Source: Pollutimonas sp036675275 (lineage in GTDB: Bacteria; Pseudomonadota; Gammaproteobacteria; Burkholderiales; Burkholderiaceae_B). From it: a DNA stretch of 64,000 nucleotides. Within the stretch, counting starts at the first letter, position 1; each line of letters begins with the position of its first letter. Below, one piece after another: positions 51,428 through 59,184 of the stretch. The notes under the pieces are model-generated. The model did not search any database. It saw nothing but the letters and a program-made list of their open reading frames with translations, and was not told the origin of the DNA. Location of the stretch: contig JAKFFG010000012.1 of assembly GCA_036675275.1 (NCBI GenBank), positions 1 through 64,000 on the forward strand. The letters are read 5' to 3'. The position numbers and the translations under genes are program-made.

Positions 51428-52116
51428 TGCGGGCCATGATTTTGGCCGCCGGCCGCGGCGAACGCATGCGCCCGCTCACCGACAGCACGCCCAAGCCTTT
51501 GCTGCAGGCCGGCGGCAAACCTTTGATTGTCTGGCATATCGAAAGACTGGTCGCCGCCGGTATTACAGAAATAATCGTCAATCTGTGCTGGCTGGGCGAG
51601 CAGATAGAACAGGCGCTGGGCGACGGCAGGCAATACGGCGCGCGGCTCCACTATTCCTTCGAACCGCAGGCTCTGGAAACGGCCGGGGGCATCGCGCAGG
51701 CCCTTCCTTATTTCGAAGAACAGCCCTTTCTTGTGGTAAACGGCGATGTCTGGTGTGATTGGAATCCCGCCGGGGCCATAGGTGCGGCAGCCAGCATGGA
51801 CAGCAGTATGTTGGCATGGTTGGTGCTCGTCGATAATCCCGCCCAGCATCCCGGCGGCGATTTTCAACTGCATGATTCCGGCCTCGTCACCAACATACCC
51901 GCGCCGGATGCGCCCGGAACCCTCACCTTTTCAGGCATAGGCGTCTACCGTCCGGCGCTGTTTCATGGCATTGCTCCCGGCCAGGCAGCGCCTCTGGCGC
52001 CGCTGCTAAGGCAAGCGATGGCAGCTCGCAAAGTAGCCGGTTGCCATTACAATGGCCGATGGACAGACGTGGGCACCCCGCAGCGTCTGATGCAACTCGA
52101 CACCGCACTGCGCTAG
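51427..52116 (+). CDS. murU: N-acetylmuramate alpha-1-phosphate uridylyltransferase MurU
   Basis: A 229-residue nucleotidyltransferase that makes UDP-MurNAc from MurNAc-1-phosphate. The signature is AMILAAGRGERMRPLTDSTP, followed by KPLLQAGGKPLIVWHIERL and FLVVNGDVWCDWNP, where the metal-binding aspartate sits. GRWTDVGTPQRLMQLD closes the protein. Adjacent to amgK with a one-base overlap (TGATG), so the pair is coupled and forms the MurNAc salvage pathway. Confidence 0.94.
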   Translation: MRAMILAAGRGERMRPLTDSTPKPLLQAGGKPLIVWHIERLVAAGITEIIVNLCWLGEQIEQALGDGRQYGARLHYSFEPQALETAGGIAQALPYFEEQPFLVVNGDVWCDWNPAGAIGAAASMDSSMLAWLVLVDNPAQHPGGDFQLHDSGLVTNIPAPDAPGTLTFSGIGVYRPALFHGIAPGQAAPLAPLLRQAMAARKVAGCHYNGRWTDVGTPQRLMQLDTALR

Positions 52117-52206
52117 CCGCAAGCGGCACCGCACGTTACACTGATCCTGGATCAGCCAGTAGATGTGTATCCGCATCTGTCAACATGAAACCAAGGCTGG
52201 CATATG

Positions 52207-52236
52207 TTGCCGCAGACAGGCCGGTCCGTTTATGCT
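52207..52236 (+). promoter_or_regulatory. Candidate promoter of the DUF6776-like gene
   Basis: TTGCCG (52207-52212) and TATGCT (52231-52236) are 18 bases apart, a plausible sigma-70 promoter. The transcript leader would include an 8-bp hairpin, GGCAATGG/CCATTGCC at 52248-52274, 23 bases before the start codon. Confidence 0.42.
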
Positions 52237-52297
52237 TTAGGGTTTTTGGCAATGGACACTCGTTTGCCATTGCCCCGCAATACAGGAATAAATCTCC

Positions 52298-52999
52298 ATG
52301 TTCGGATCGTCCAAGCGCCGCGTCTTCCAACCTACGGCTTACGGCAGCACCCGGCGTGCGCGCCGCATACCCCGATGGCTGGTACTGATGCTTTCTGGCA
52401 TTGTGCTCGGAGCCGGCGGCCTGCTGTTCCTTCAAAAAAGCTACGGCCCCACCCGACTGACCGTCGAGCAGTCCGAACAGTTGCACTACGATCTGAACAG
52501 CAGCAATATGGACAAGCAGCGGCTGCAATCGCAGTTCAATCAACAGGCGCACGATCTCAAACAAAGCACCGCTACCGTTCAAGAGCAAGCGGGCCAGCTG
52601 AAAAAAGCCCAGGAACAAGTGGCCAAGCTCACAACGGAGATCCAGCTTTTTGCCGATGCCATGCCACCGGACCCAAGAGGCACATCGCCCGGCATCCGCG
52701 CCGCGTCGTTCACCAACGAAGACGGCCAGCTCCAGTATCAGATACTGGTCATGCAAGACGAAGGCAAGACAGAAACGTTTACCGGCGAAATGGAACTGGT
52801 GGTGGCGGGGCGCTATGCCAACCGCAAGTCCGGCAGCATCGATCTGCCTCCGTTTGCCATCGAACTGCAGCAATACAGCCATGTGGGCGGCACCGCTCCA
52901 TTGCCCGAAGGCTTCAAGCCGCGCCAGGTGACCATAAAAGTAACCGAGCAGGGATCAAAAAAACTGAGTGCGACACGCACGATACGGGTTGCGCGTTAA
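52298..52999 (+). CDS. DUF6776-like membrane-anchored coiled-coil protein
   Basis: A 233-residue protein I assign to the DUF6776-like group of uncharacterised proteobacterial proteins. It has a basic cytoplasmic N-terminus (SSKRRVFQPTAYG), one membrane segment at about residues 27-47 (WLVLMLSGIVLGAGGLLF), then a coiled coil to about 110 rich in glutamine (LQSQFNQQAHDLKQSTATVQ). The periplasmic C-terminal domain has beta-rich FTGEMELVVAGRYANRKSG and PEGFKPRQVTIKVTEQG. No enzymatic motif. It ends 82 bases before the convergent glnQ. Confidence 0.72.
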   Translation: MFGSSKRRVFQPTAYGSTRRARRIPRWLVLMLSGIVLGAGGLLFLQKSYGPTRLTVEQSEQLHYDLNSSNMDKQRLQSQFNQQAHDLKQSTATVQEQAGQLKKAQEQVAKLTTEIQLFADAMPPDPRGTSPGIRAASFTNEDGQLQYQILVMQDEGKTETFTGEMELVVAGRYANRKSGSIDLPPFAIELQQYSHVGGTAPLPEGFKPRQVTIKVTEQGSKKLSATRTIRVAR

Positions 53000-53081
53000 A
53001 CATCGCCGGGGCGCCGAAAGGCGCCGGTTAAGCAATACACATTAGGGCCTTTGACACACTCCTTGAGCAGTATCAAAGGTC

Positions 53082-53810
53082 CTAGGTAACGTGCTGCAGG
53101 AAATCCTTCAGCCGCTGGCTGGGCGGATTGCTCAGCAGTTCGGCCGGCGCGCCATCTTCGGCTATTTTTCCGCCGTCGATGAAGATCAGCCGGCTGCCCA
53201 CTTTGCGCGCGAACTCCATTTCATGGGTGACCACGACCATCGTCATGCCCTCTTCCGCAACGTCCTGCATGACCTTCAGCACTTCATGGCGCAATTCGGG
53301 ATCGAGGGCGGAGGTCGGCTCATCGAACAGCATGAGCTGCGGCCGGATGGCGAGCGCGCGTGCAATGGCGACCCGCTGTTGCTGGCCGCCCGAGAGCTCA
53401 CCGGGATAATGATTGATTTTCTCTTCCAGCCCCACCTTGCCAAGCAGCGCGACCGCCTCGTCCCTGGCTTGCCTGCGCGCGCTGCCCCGCGTGTGGACGG
53501 GACCGAACATTACGTTTTCAAGCGCCGTGAGTTGCGGGAAAAGATTGAACTGCTGGAACACCATTCCGGCCTCCCGGCGCAACTCGCGGACCTGCGCGCC
53601 GCTGCCGCGCACGCTCAGCCCATTGACGGTAATGTCGCCTTCCTCGATGGTCTCCAGCACATTGATGCAACGCAGAAGGGTCGACTTACCGGAACCGGAG
53701 GGGCCGACCACCACCACGACCTCACCCTTCTCGATGGTCAGGTCAATGCCGTTGAGCACCGTGGTCGGGCCGAAACGCTTGACGACATTCTTGAACTCGA
53801 CAATGCTCAT
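53082..53810 (-). CDS. glnQ: Amino-acid ABC transporter ATP-binding protein (GlnQ type)
   Basis: A 242-residue ATPase for polar amino acid uptake. Walker A is VVGPSGSGKSTLLRCINVL, Q-loop MVFQQFNLFPQLTALENV, signature ELSGGQQQRVAIARAL, Walker B LMLFDEPTSALDPE, and H-loop VVTHEMEFAR. All match the PAAT-family GlnQ/HisP type. It overlaps the permease stop-start region by four bases. Substrate is inferred from the GlnH-like receptor upstream. Confidence 0.94.
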   Translation of the reverse strand: MSIVEFKNVVKRFGPTTVLNGIDLTIEKGEVVVVVGPSGSGKSTLLRCINVLETIEEGDITVNGLSVRGSGAQVRELRREAGMVFQQFNLFPQLTALENVMFGPVHTRGSARRQARDEAVALLGKVGLEEKINHYPGELSGGQQQRVAIARALAIRPQLMLFDEPTSALDPELRHEVLKVMQDVAEEGMTMVVVTHEMEFARKVGSRLIFIDGGKIAEDGAPAELLSNPPSQRLKDFLQHVT

Positions 53811-54646
53811 ACGATTTGCGTCCTGTGTTCGATAAACTTGAGGGTCAGCGCAATGATGCCGGTAAGAATCAGGTAAATAACCGCCACGGCACCCCAGATT
53901 TCAACCGACCGGAAATTGCTGGCGATGATCTCCTGCCCCTGGCGCGTCAGTTCGGCCACGCCAATGACAATGAAAAGCGATGAATCCTTGAGGCTGATGA
54001 TGCACTGATTGCCCATGGCGGGAATCATGCGCCGCAATGCGACTGGGCCGATGATGTAGGTGAGTATTTTGTGGAAAGGAAGCCCCATGGCCTGGCCGGC
54101 TTCCTTGAGCCCCTTGGGAACCGACTGCAGGGCGCCACGCACGATCTCTGCAATATAGGCGCCGGAATTGATGACCAGCGTAAAAATGGCGGCCAGCAGC
54201 GCATCGATGCGCCAGCCGGAGATCAGCGGCAAGGCAAAGTAGATGAACATGACCTGCACCACAATAGGCGTGCCGCGTATCAACAGGATATATACCTGGG
54301 CCAGAAATGAAAGCGCGACGGGTATGTATCTTGCAAACCGCCACAACACCGCCAGTACAATCGCCGCTTGCAGCACCAGCCATACCCAATCGGGTACGCC
54401 GGCCAGGAAAGTGCTGCCTATCCAGGACGCCAATCTGACCAGCACAGCGATCAGGACCACGCTGATGACGGCGATGGTAGTTGTTTTCCAGGTAACCAGC
54501 ACCTTGACGTAGGTGGTCACGACACCCGAGAGAAATCCGATGATGGTCCCGCCAATCAGGCCCAGCAATGTGATCTGTATCGTCATTTTTGCGCCTTCGA
54601 GAAGGCTGGGTAATGCGTCCCAGATGGCAGACCATTCAAAAGTCAC
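53807..54646 (-). CDS. glnP: Amino-acid ABC transporter permease with insertion (GlnP type)
   Basis: A 279-residue permease of the His/Glu/Gln family. The conserved part has LIRGTPIVVQVMFIYFALPL, IAEIVRGALQSVPKGLKEAG and ISLKDSSLFIVIGVAELTRQ. Usual members are about 220-240 residues. Here residues about 47-110 (VLVTWKTTTIAVISVV, then a loop with FLAGVPDWVWLVLQAAI) look like two extra membrane helices between the first segment and the permease core. It follows a terminator-like hairpin 58 bases upstream, after glnH. Confidence 0.9.
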   Translation of the reverse strand: MTFEWSAIWDALPSLLEGAKMTIQITLLGLIGGTIIGFLSGVVTTYVKVLVTWKTTTIAVISVVLIAVLVRLASWIGSTFLAGVPDWVWLVLQAAIVLAVLWRFARYIPVALSFLAQVYILLIRGTPIVVQVMFIYFALPLISGWRIDALLAAIFTLVINSGAYIAEIVRGALQSVPKGLKEAGQAMGLPFHKILTYIIGPVALRRMIPAMGNQCIISLKDSSLFIVIGVAELTRQGQEIIASNFRSVEIWGAVAVIYLILTGIIALTLKFIEHRTQIV

Positions 54647-54698
54647 GATGTTTGCCTTGAAAAATGCACGCCCGTCATGGCGGGCCTGGCATCGTCAA

Positions 54699-54743
54699 AT
54701 AAAAACGGCGATCAGGGGGTAGCGCTCTACGCCCGATCGCCGT
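54699..54743 (-). terminator. Intercistronic terminator between glnH and glnP
   Basis: On the minus strand a 9-bp stem ACGGCGATC (54735-54743) / GATCGCCGT (54705-54713) is followed by TTTTTATTTG. It lies just after the glnH stop and before glnP, so readthrough would set a lower level of permease and ATPase than of binding protein. Confidence 0.78.
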
Positions 54744-54763
54744 CGCCGGTCAGGTCAGCCTAC

Positions 54764-55525
54764 TTAGTTGACTTGTGCGGCTTTTTCGCCGAACCATTTT
54801 GAATACAGGGCGTCGTAGGTGCCGTTAGCCTGTATGGCCTTGAGCGCCTTGTTCACGACTGGAACCAGTTCGCTGCCCTTGGGGAAGCCAATACCGTAGA
54901 AATCGCCGCTTTTCAGCGAGCCGACTACTTTGACCTTGCCCTGTCCGCCGGTCTTGGCGAAATACTGAAGATTGGGAGTGTCGTGCACCACGGCATCGAC
55001 CCGCCCTGTGGCGAGCTCGAGAAACGCATTGTCAATGTTCGGGAACAACTTGAGCGTTGCGTTCGGTACGTTGGCCTTCAGGTAGTCGACCGTGGCCGTG
55101 CCTATTTTTACCGCAACGTTCTTGCCTTCGAGGTCTTTGGCAGACTTGATGCTGGTATTGTCTTTGCCGACCAGAATGGCCAGGCCGCTTTCATAATACG
55201 GGTCTGAGAAATCAATGACTTTCTTGCGATCGTCGCGTATGGTGATGCCGGCCAGCGCGGCATCGATATTGCGGGTTTGAAGCCCCGGAATAATGCCATT
55301 GAAGTCCATGGGGCGCAGTGAATATTTAAGGCCGGCTTCCTTGGCGATGGCATCCCACAGCTCAATATCGAAGCCTGTGTATTTACCGTCCTGCTTGAAC
55401 TCAAAAGGAACGAATGCCGTGTCGGTGGCAACGAGCAGTTCTTTGTCTTGTGCGGCGTGAGTGGCAGGCAGTACCAAGGCCATTGCCAACCCGGCCAACG
55501 CGACTTTGATTTTGTTCTTGAACAT
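54764..55525 (-). CDS. glnH: Periplasmic glutamine-type amino-acid-binding protein
   Basis: A 253-residue substrate-binding protein. Signal peptide MFKNKIKVALAGLAMALVLP ends at HAAQD. LLVATDTAFVPFEFKQDGKY is the N-terminal ligand-contact block, then TGFDIELWDAIAKEAGLKY, LRPMDFNGIIPGLQTRNIDA and ITIRDDRKKVIDFSDPYYES. The ATG at 55525 is preceded by AAGGAG at good spacing; an in-frame ATG at 55558 is not. It is most like GlnH, but other polar amino acids are possible. It leads the glnHPQ set. Confidence 0.93.
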   Translation of the reverse strand: MFKNKIKVALAGLAMALVLPATHAAQDKELLVATDTAFVPFEFKQDGKYTGFDIELWDAIAKEAGLKYSLRPMDFNGIIPGLQTRNIDAALAGITIRDDRKKVIDFSDPYYESGLAILVGKDNTSIKSAKDLEGKNVAVKIGTATVDYLKANVPNATLKLFPNIDNAFLELATGRVDAVVHDTPNLQYFAKTGGQGKVKVVGSLKSGDFYGIGFPKGSELVPVVNKALKAIQANGTYDALYSKWFGEKAAQVN

Positions 55526-55577
55526 ATACGACTCCTTGAATGTGGGCGACATCGTCAAAAATTGTATGGTAACCGAA

Positions 55578-55596
55578 AGCGCCCGATGCGGGCGCT
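55578..55596 (-). terminator. Weak hairpin after metQ
   Basis: A 7-bp GC-rich stem, AGCGCCC/GGGCGCT with a five-base loop, starts seven bases after the metQ stop. The following TTTCGGTT is a poor T-tract, so termination is likely partial. Confidence 0.45.
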
Positions 55597-55602
55597 CAGC
55601 CG

Positions 55603-56394
55603 TCAGAAGGCAGGAACGATGGCGCCCTTGTATTTTTCCTCGATGAATTGGCGCGTTGCCGGGCTTTGCAAAGCATCGACCAGCTTCTTGATGGCCGGCG
55701 AATCTTTCTTGGCTTCGGTGGTCGCCAGCAAATTGGCGTAGGGCGAGTCGGCGCCCTCGATGAACAAGGCATCCTTGACAGGATTCAAACCAGCTTCGAG
55801 TGCATAGTTGGTATTGATCAAAGCCAGGTCGACATCCGGCAGAATCCGCGGCAGGGTGGCGGCCTCAAGCTCGCGGAACTTCAGGTTTTTCGGATTCTCG
55901 GCAATATCGCGCGATGTCGCCAGGATATTGGAGGGATCCTTCAGCTTGATCAGCCCCTGCTTTTGCAGCAAAAGCAAGGCCCGCGCGCCATTGGACGGGT
56001 CGTTGGGCAAAGCGATCAGCGCGCCGTCCTCCAGCTCTTTGATGTCCTTGATCTTCTGCGAATACGCACCGAAGGGCTCCACATGAACCAGGCCGACAGA
56101 AACCAGACCAGTCTTGTGCTCTTTGTTGAATGAATCGAGATAGGGCTTGTGCTGGAAGAAATTGACATCGATATGGCCTTCGGCCACTTGCTGATTGGGC
56201 TGGACATAGTCCGTGAATACTTTGATATCCAGCTCGATGCCGTCCTTGGCCAATACCGGCTTGACCAGTTCAAGCAGCTCGGCATGCGGCACGGGCGTAG
56301 CGGCAACACTGAGCGTTTCAGCCTGCGCCGTTGCACCGGCAAACAGCGCGGCGATGGAAAAGGCCAGGGTTGGCGCAATCTTTCTAAAAAACAT
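55603..56394 (-). CDS. metQ: Methionine-binding protein MetQ, without lipobox
   Basis: A 263-residue NlpA/MetQ family receptor for the methionine importer. ETLSVAATPVPHAELLELV begins the mature protein; HIDVNFFQHKPYLDSFN, IALPNDPSNGARALLLLQK and LINTNYALEAGLNP are conserved. The signal peptide ends in TAQAE with no cysteine, so it appears a soluble periplasmic protein, whereas E. coli MetQ is a lipoprotein. The ATG at 56394 follows GGAGAATACCC. Last of metN-metI-metQ on the minus strand. Confidence 0.94.
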   Translation of the reverse strand: MFFRKIAPTLAFSIAALFAGATAQAETLSVAATPVPHAELLELVKPVLAKDGIELDIKVFTDYVQPNQQVAEGHIDVNFFQHKPYLDSFNKEHKTGLVSVGLVHVEPFGAYSQKIKDIKELEDGALIALPNDPSNGARALLLLQKQGLIKLKDPSNILATSRDIAENPKNLKFRELEAATLPRILPDVDLALINTNYALEAGLNPVKDALFIEGADSPYANLLATTEAKKDSPAIKKLVDALQSPATRQFIEEKYKGAIVPAF

Positions 56395-56413
56395 GGGTAT
56401 TCTCCATAGAGTG

Positions 56414-57073
56414 TTATTTGCGGTTGAGGCTCGCCACCAAGCGATCCCCAAATACTTGCAAAAGCTGAACCATCACAACCAGAATGGCTACCGTCACCAC
56501 CATGACATCCGTCTGGTAGCGCTGATAACCGAAACGCAATGCCAGGTCGCCCAGGCCGCCGCCGCCTATGACACCCGACATGGCCGAATAGCCTACCAAC
56601 GCAATAGCGGTGACGATGATTGCAGCCACGATGCCTGTGGTGGCTTCGGGAATGAGGGCCATCAGGACGGTCTGGCGCGAGTCGGCGCCCATCGCCCTGC
56701 ACGCTTCGGAAACTCCGGGATCGAGCTCGCGCAATACATTTTCCACGAGCCGCGCAAAAAACGGTGCGGCGCTGGCCACCAGGGGCGGCACCGCACCTTC
56801 CACGCCCAGCGACGTGCCTGCCAGAACGCGCGTCAGCGGAATCATCACAATGAGCAGGATCAGAAACGGCACGGAACGCAGCACGTTCACGACAAACGAG
56901 AGCACCTGATAGACAGGCCCATTCTGGAGCATCTGGTGCTTGCTGGTCAGGAAGAGGATAACGCCCAGCGGCAGGCCGATGATGACTGTGAATACAAGCG
57001 AGAAACCCGTCATCAACAAGGTGTCGATGGTTGCTTCGCCGATCAAGGCCCAATCGAGATTCGTGAACATCAT
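56414..57073 (-). CDS. metI: Methionine ABC transporter permease MetI
   Basis: A 219-residue permease with five or six hydrophobic segments. LMTGFSLVFTVIIGLPLGVI opens it, SVPFLILLIVMIPLTRVLAG and PEVSEACRAMGA-like (GVSEACRAMGADSRQTVLMA) EAA loop follow, then ALVGYSAMSGVIGGGGLGDL, a highly conserved MetI stretch. I use the ATG at 57073, overlapping the metN stop (ATGA) with GAGG upstream; ATG 57070 is an alternative. Second gene of the metNIQ set. Confidence 0.95.
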   Translation of the reverse strand: MMFTNLDWALIGEATIDTLLMTGFSLVFTVIIGLPLGVILFLTSKHQMLQNGPVYQVLSFVVNVLRSVPFLILLIVMIPLTRVLAGTSLGVEGAVPPLVASAAPFFARLVENVLRELDPGVSEACRAMGADSRQTVLMALIPEATTGIVAAIIVTAIALVGYSAMSGVIGGGGLGDLALRFGYQRYQTDVMVVTVAILVVMVQLLQVFGDRLVASLNRK

Positions 57074-58080
57074 GGCCGCAGCACCTCGCATTCAATGCCT
57101 GCATCCGCCAGTACGCCGGCCAATTTCCCTTGTTCCGACGCGTCTCCCTGCACAGCGATGACAAGCTGTCCATAGGGCGTGTCCTTGATGCGGCCAACCG
57201 AGCCCTGGAGGATGCTCACATCCAGGCCCAGTTCGCGGCTGACATGACTGAGTATGGGCCTGACTGTGGCCTCGCCCCGAAAACTCAGGCGCAACAACTG
57301 CCCTTCTATGCCCTGCGCCATCTCGCGCCAGCCTTCTGCATCGACGCCGCTTTCAGACAACAGGGATTGCGTCACAGGGTGGCCGGGATGCAGAAAGACA
57401 TCCAGTACCGCGCCGCTTTCCACGATGACGCCGGCATCGATGACCGCGACGCGGTCGCAGACGTTGCGAATGACGTCCATGCCATGCGTGATCAGAACTA
57501 TCGTCAGCCCCAGGCGTTTGTTGATGTCGAGCAGCAGGCGCAAGATTGACTGCGTCGTTTCCGGGTCCAGGGCGGACGTTGCCTCATCGCACAACAGGAG
57601 CTCCGGACGATTGGCCAGCGCGCGCGCTATGCCCACCCGCTGCTGCTGGCCGCCCGACAATTGCCTTGGATACTTGCGGGCGTGGTCAGTGAGTCCGACC
57701 AGCGCGAGTACTTCGTGCGCCCGCTGCACCTGCTGCGTACGCGGTAAACCCGCCAGTCGCAAGGGAAAGCACACGTTATCGAGCACGGTGCGCGAACGCA
57801 GCAGATTGAAATGCTGGAAGACCATGCCCACACCATGCCGGAATTCCCTGAGTTGCGGCTCGTCAAGCTGCGTGATGTCTCTGCCGTTGACTGTAACCGT
57901 ACCCTGCGTCGGCCTCTCCAGAAGATTAAGCATGCGTATCAGCGTACTTTTCCCTGCGCCCGACCGGCCGATAATGCCAAAGATTTCTCCTTTGCGCACG
58001 TGCAGGTCGACCCCCGCCAATGCGTGCGAGATACGACCCGGTGAGGCATAGGTTTTATGGATGTTTTCCAGGAGGATCAA
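57070..58080 (-). CDS. metN: Methionine ABC transporter ATP-binding protein MetN
   Basis: A 336-residue ATPase. Walker A is IIGRSGAGKSTLIRMLNLL, Q-loop MVFQHFNLLRSRTVLDNVC, signature QLSGGQQQRVGIARALAN, Walker B LLLCDEATSALDPETT, and H-loop LITHGMDVIRNVCD. A C-terminal NIL domain (about 265-336) is the methionine-sensing domain, with ATVRPILSHVSRELGLDVSI. The start is the TTG at 58080 (MILLENIHKTYA), matching the N-terminus of known MetN; no good Shine-Dalgarno precedes it. First gene of metNIQ. Confidence 0.95.
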   Translation of the reverse strand: MILLENIHKTYASPGRISHALAGVDLHVRKGEIFGIIGRSGAGKSTLIRMLNLLERPTQGTVTVNGRDITQLDEPQLREFRHGVGMVFQHFNLLRSRTVLDNVCFPLRLAGLPRTQQVQRAHEVLALVGLTDHARKYPRQLSGGQQQRVGIARALANRPELLLCDEATSALDPETTQSILRLLLDINKRLGLTIVLITHGMDVIRNVCDRVAVIDAGVIVESGAVLDVFLHPGHPVTQSLLSESGVDAEGWREMAQGIEGQLLRLSFRGEATVRPILSHVSRELGLDVSILQGSVGRIKDTPYGQLVIAVQGDASEQGKLAGVLADAGIECEVLRP

Positions 58081-58164
58081 GATACAGGCTTCTAAAAAAG
58101 AATAAGGCTACCGGTTTCCGACCATAGCATTACAATTTAGCATAAGCCGACAGTGTCTTATGGC

Positions 58165-58192
58165 AAAAAAAAACCAGCCCAAAGGACTGGTT
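58165..58192 (-). terminator. Terminator of tRNA-Lys
   Basis: Stem AACCAG/CTGGTT with inner CC/GG pairing (58172-58192) is followed on the minus strand by nine T residues. It lies 18 bases past the tRNA-Lys 3' end and insulates it from metN. Confidence 0.88.
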
Positions 58193-58210
58193 GTTTTTAA
58201 AAAAGATCGG

Positions 58211-58286
58211 TGGTGGGTCGTGCGCGACTCGAACGCGCGACCATCGGATTAAAAGTCCGGTGCTCTACCAACTGAGCTAACGACCC
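58211..58286 (-). tRNA. tRNA-Lys (anticodon TTT)
   Basis: On the minus strand the acceptor GGGTCGT pairs with ACGACCC. The D arm is GCTCAGTTGGTAGAGC; the anticodon stem CGGAC encloses loop TTTTAAT, giving anticodon TTT. The T loop is TTCGAGT and 3' CCA is encoded (58211-58213). Confidence 0.97.
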
Positions 58287-58300
58287 GACCGAAGAACGAG

Positions 58301-58329
58301 ATTATGACGCCATTTAAAAAACCTGTCAA
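58301..58329 (-). promoter_or_regulatory. Sigma-70 promoter of tRNA-Lys
   Basis: A perfect -35 TTGACA (58324-58329) and -10 CATAAT (58301-58306), 17 bases apart, lie on the minus strand. The predicted start, near 58294, is about eight bases before the mature tRNA 5' end. Confidence 0.85.
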
Positions 58330-58358
58330 ATGACTACTGCAACAACACAAAGAACCCC

Positions 58359-59147
58359 ATGAACAGTCCACCAAGATCCGTACGCCTCAATATACTGTCC
58401 GATCTTCATCTTGGCAGTGCCGGCCTGCCCCTTCCCCGTACCGACGCCGACATCGTCATCCTGGCCGGGGATGTTGCGCGCCCGAAAGAAGCCCTGCATT
58501 GGGCGCGAGGTTTCAGCAAGCCCGTGCTGTACGTAGCAGGAAACCACGAATTCTACGGAGGCAACCTCGATACCACGATCGAAGACCTCAAAACGTATGC
58601 CCGCGGCACCAATATCCATATCCTGCACAACACAGAAATCATGCTGGAAGGCATACGCTTCCTGGGTTCCACGCTATGGAGCGATTTCAACTTGTACGGG
58701 ACGGCATCCCGCGAACAGGCGATCGCCGAGTCCGTGGCCTTTATACGGGACTTCTCGCGGATCAAGTCAAGCATGTCGTCAGACAAGACATTCTCGCCGT
58801 CCGATATGGAAGAGCTGTTCAATGCCAATATCGCATGGCTGGATGAAAAACTGGGTCAGGACTGCCAGGCTCCCACTGTGGTCATTACCCACCACTCGCC
58901 CTCGCCCAAAAGCATCCACTCCCGATTCGACGGCTCGCTGATCAACAACTGCTTTGTCTCCAACAGCGAACAACTGATGGGTGCGGACAGGGCTGTGTTG
59001 TGGATACACGGACATACCCACGACAGTTTCGATTATCAGGTCAACGGCACCCGCGTCGTATGCAATCCGCGAGGCTATGTCCGCGACGGCATCAATGAAA
59101 ATCCCGATTTCGATGCAAACCTGGTAATAGAGGTGCCTGTGCCTTGA
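58359..59147 (+). CDS. Calcineurin-like metallophosphoesterase
   Basis: A 262-residue metallophosphoesterase. The metal-binding motifs run in order: ILSDLHLGS, VILAGDVARP, VAGNHEFYGG, VITHHSPSPKS and IHGHTHDSFDYQ. The substrate is unknown. It is not obviously the phosphoesterase of the ligase-associated repair unit at 38170-40770, being about 18 kb away and with unrelated neighbours. It starts 73 bases from the tRNA-Lys gene, divergently, and ends before the convergent sigma factor gene. Confidence 0.9.
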   Translation: MNSPPRSVRLNILSDLHLGSAGLPLPRTDADIVILAGDVARPKEALHWARGFSKPVLYVAGNHEFYGGNLDTTIEDLKTYARGTNIHILHNTEIMLEGIRFLGSTLWSDFNLYGTASREQAIAESVAFIRDFSRIKSSMSSDKTFSPSDMEELFNANIAWLDEKLGQDCQAPTVVITHHSPSPKSIHSRFDGSLINNCFVSNSEQLMGADRAVLWIHGHTHDSFDYQVNGTRVVCNPRGYVRDGINENPDFDANLVIEVPVP

Positions 59148-59184
59148 ATGACACGGCAGCCGGCCTTGCAGGCAGGTATAAAAA

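Noticed and set aside
53010..53025. A GGCGCC-GAAA-GGCGCC hairpin after the DUF6776-like gene, and a longer imperfect repeat at about 53043-53081.
   Set aside because: Neither is followed by a convincing T-tract. They may end transcripts or be chance repeats; evidence is insufficient.
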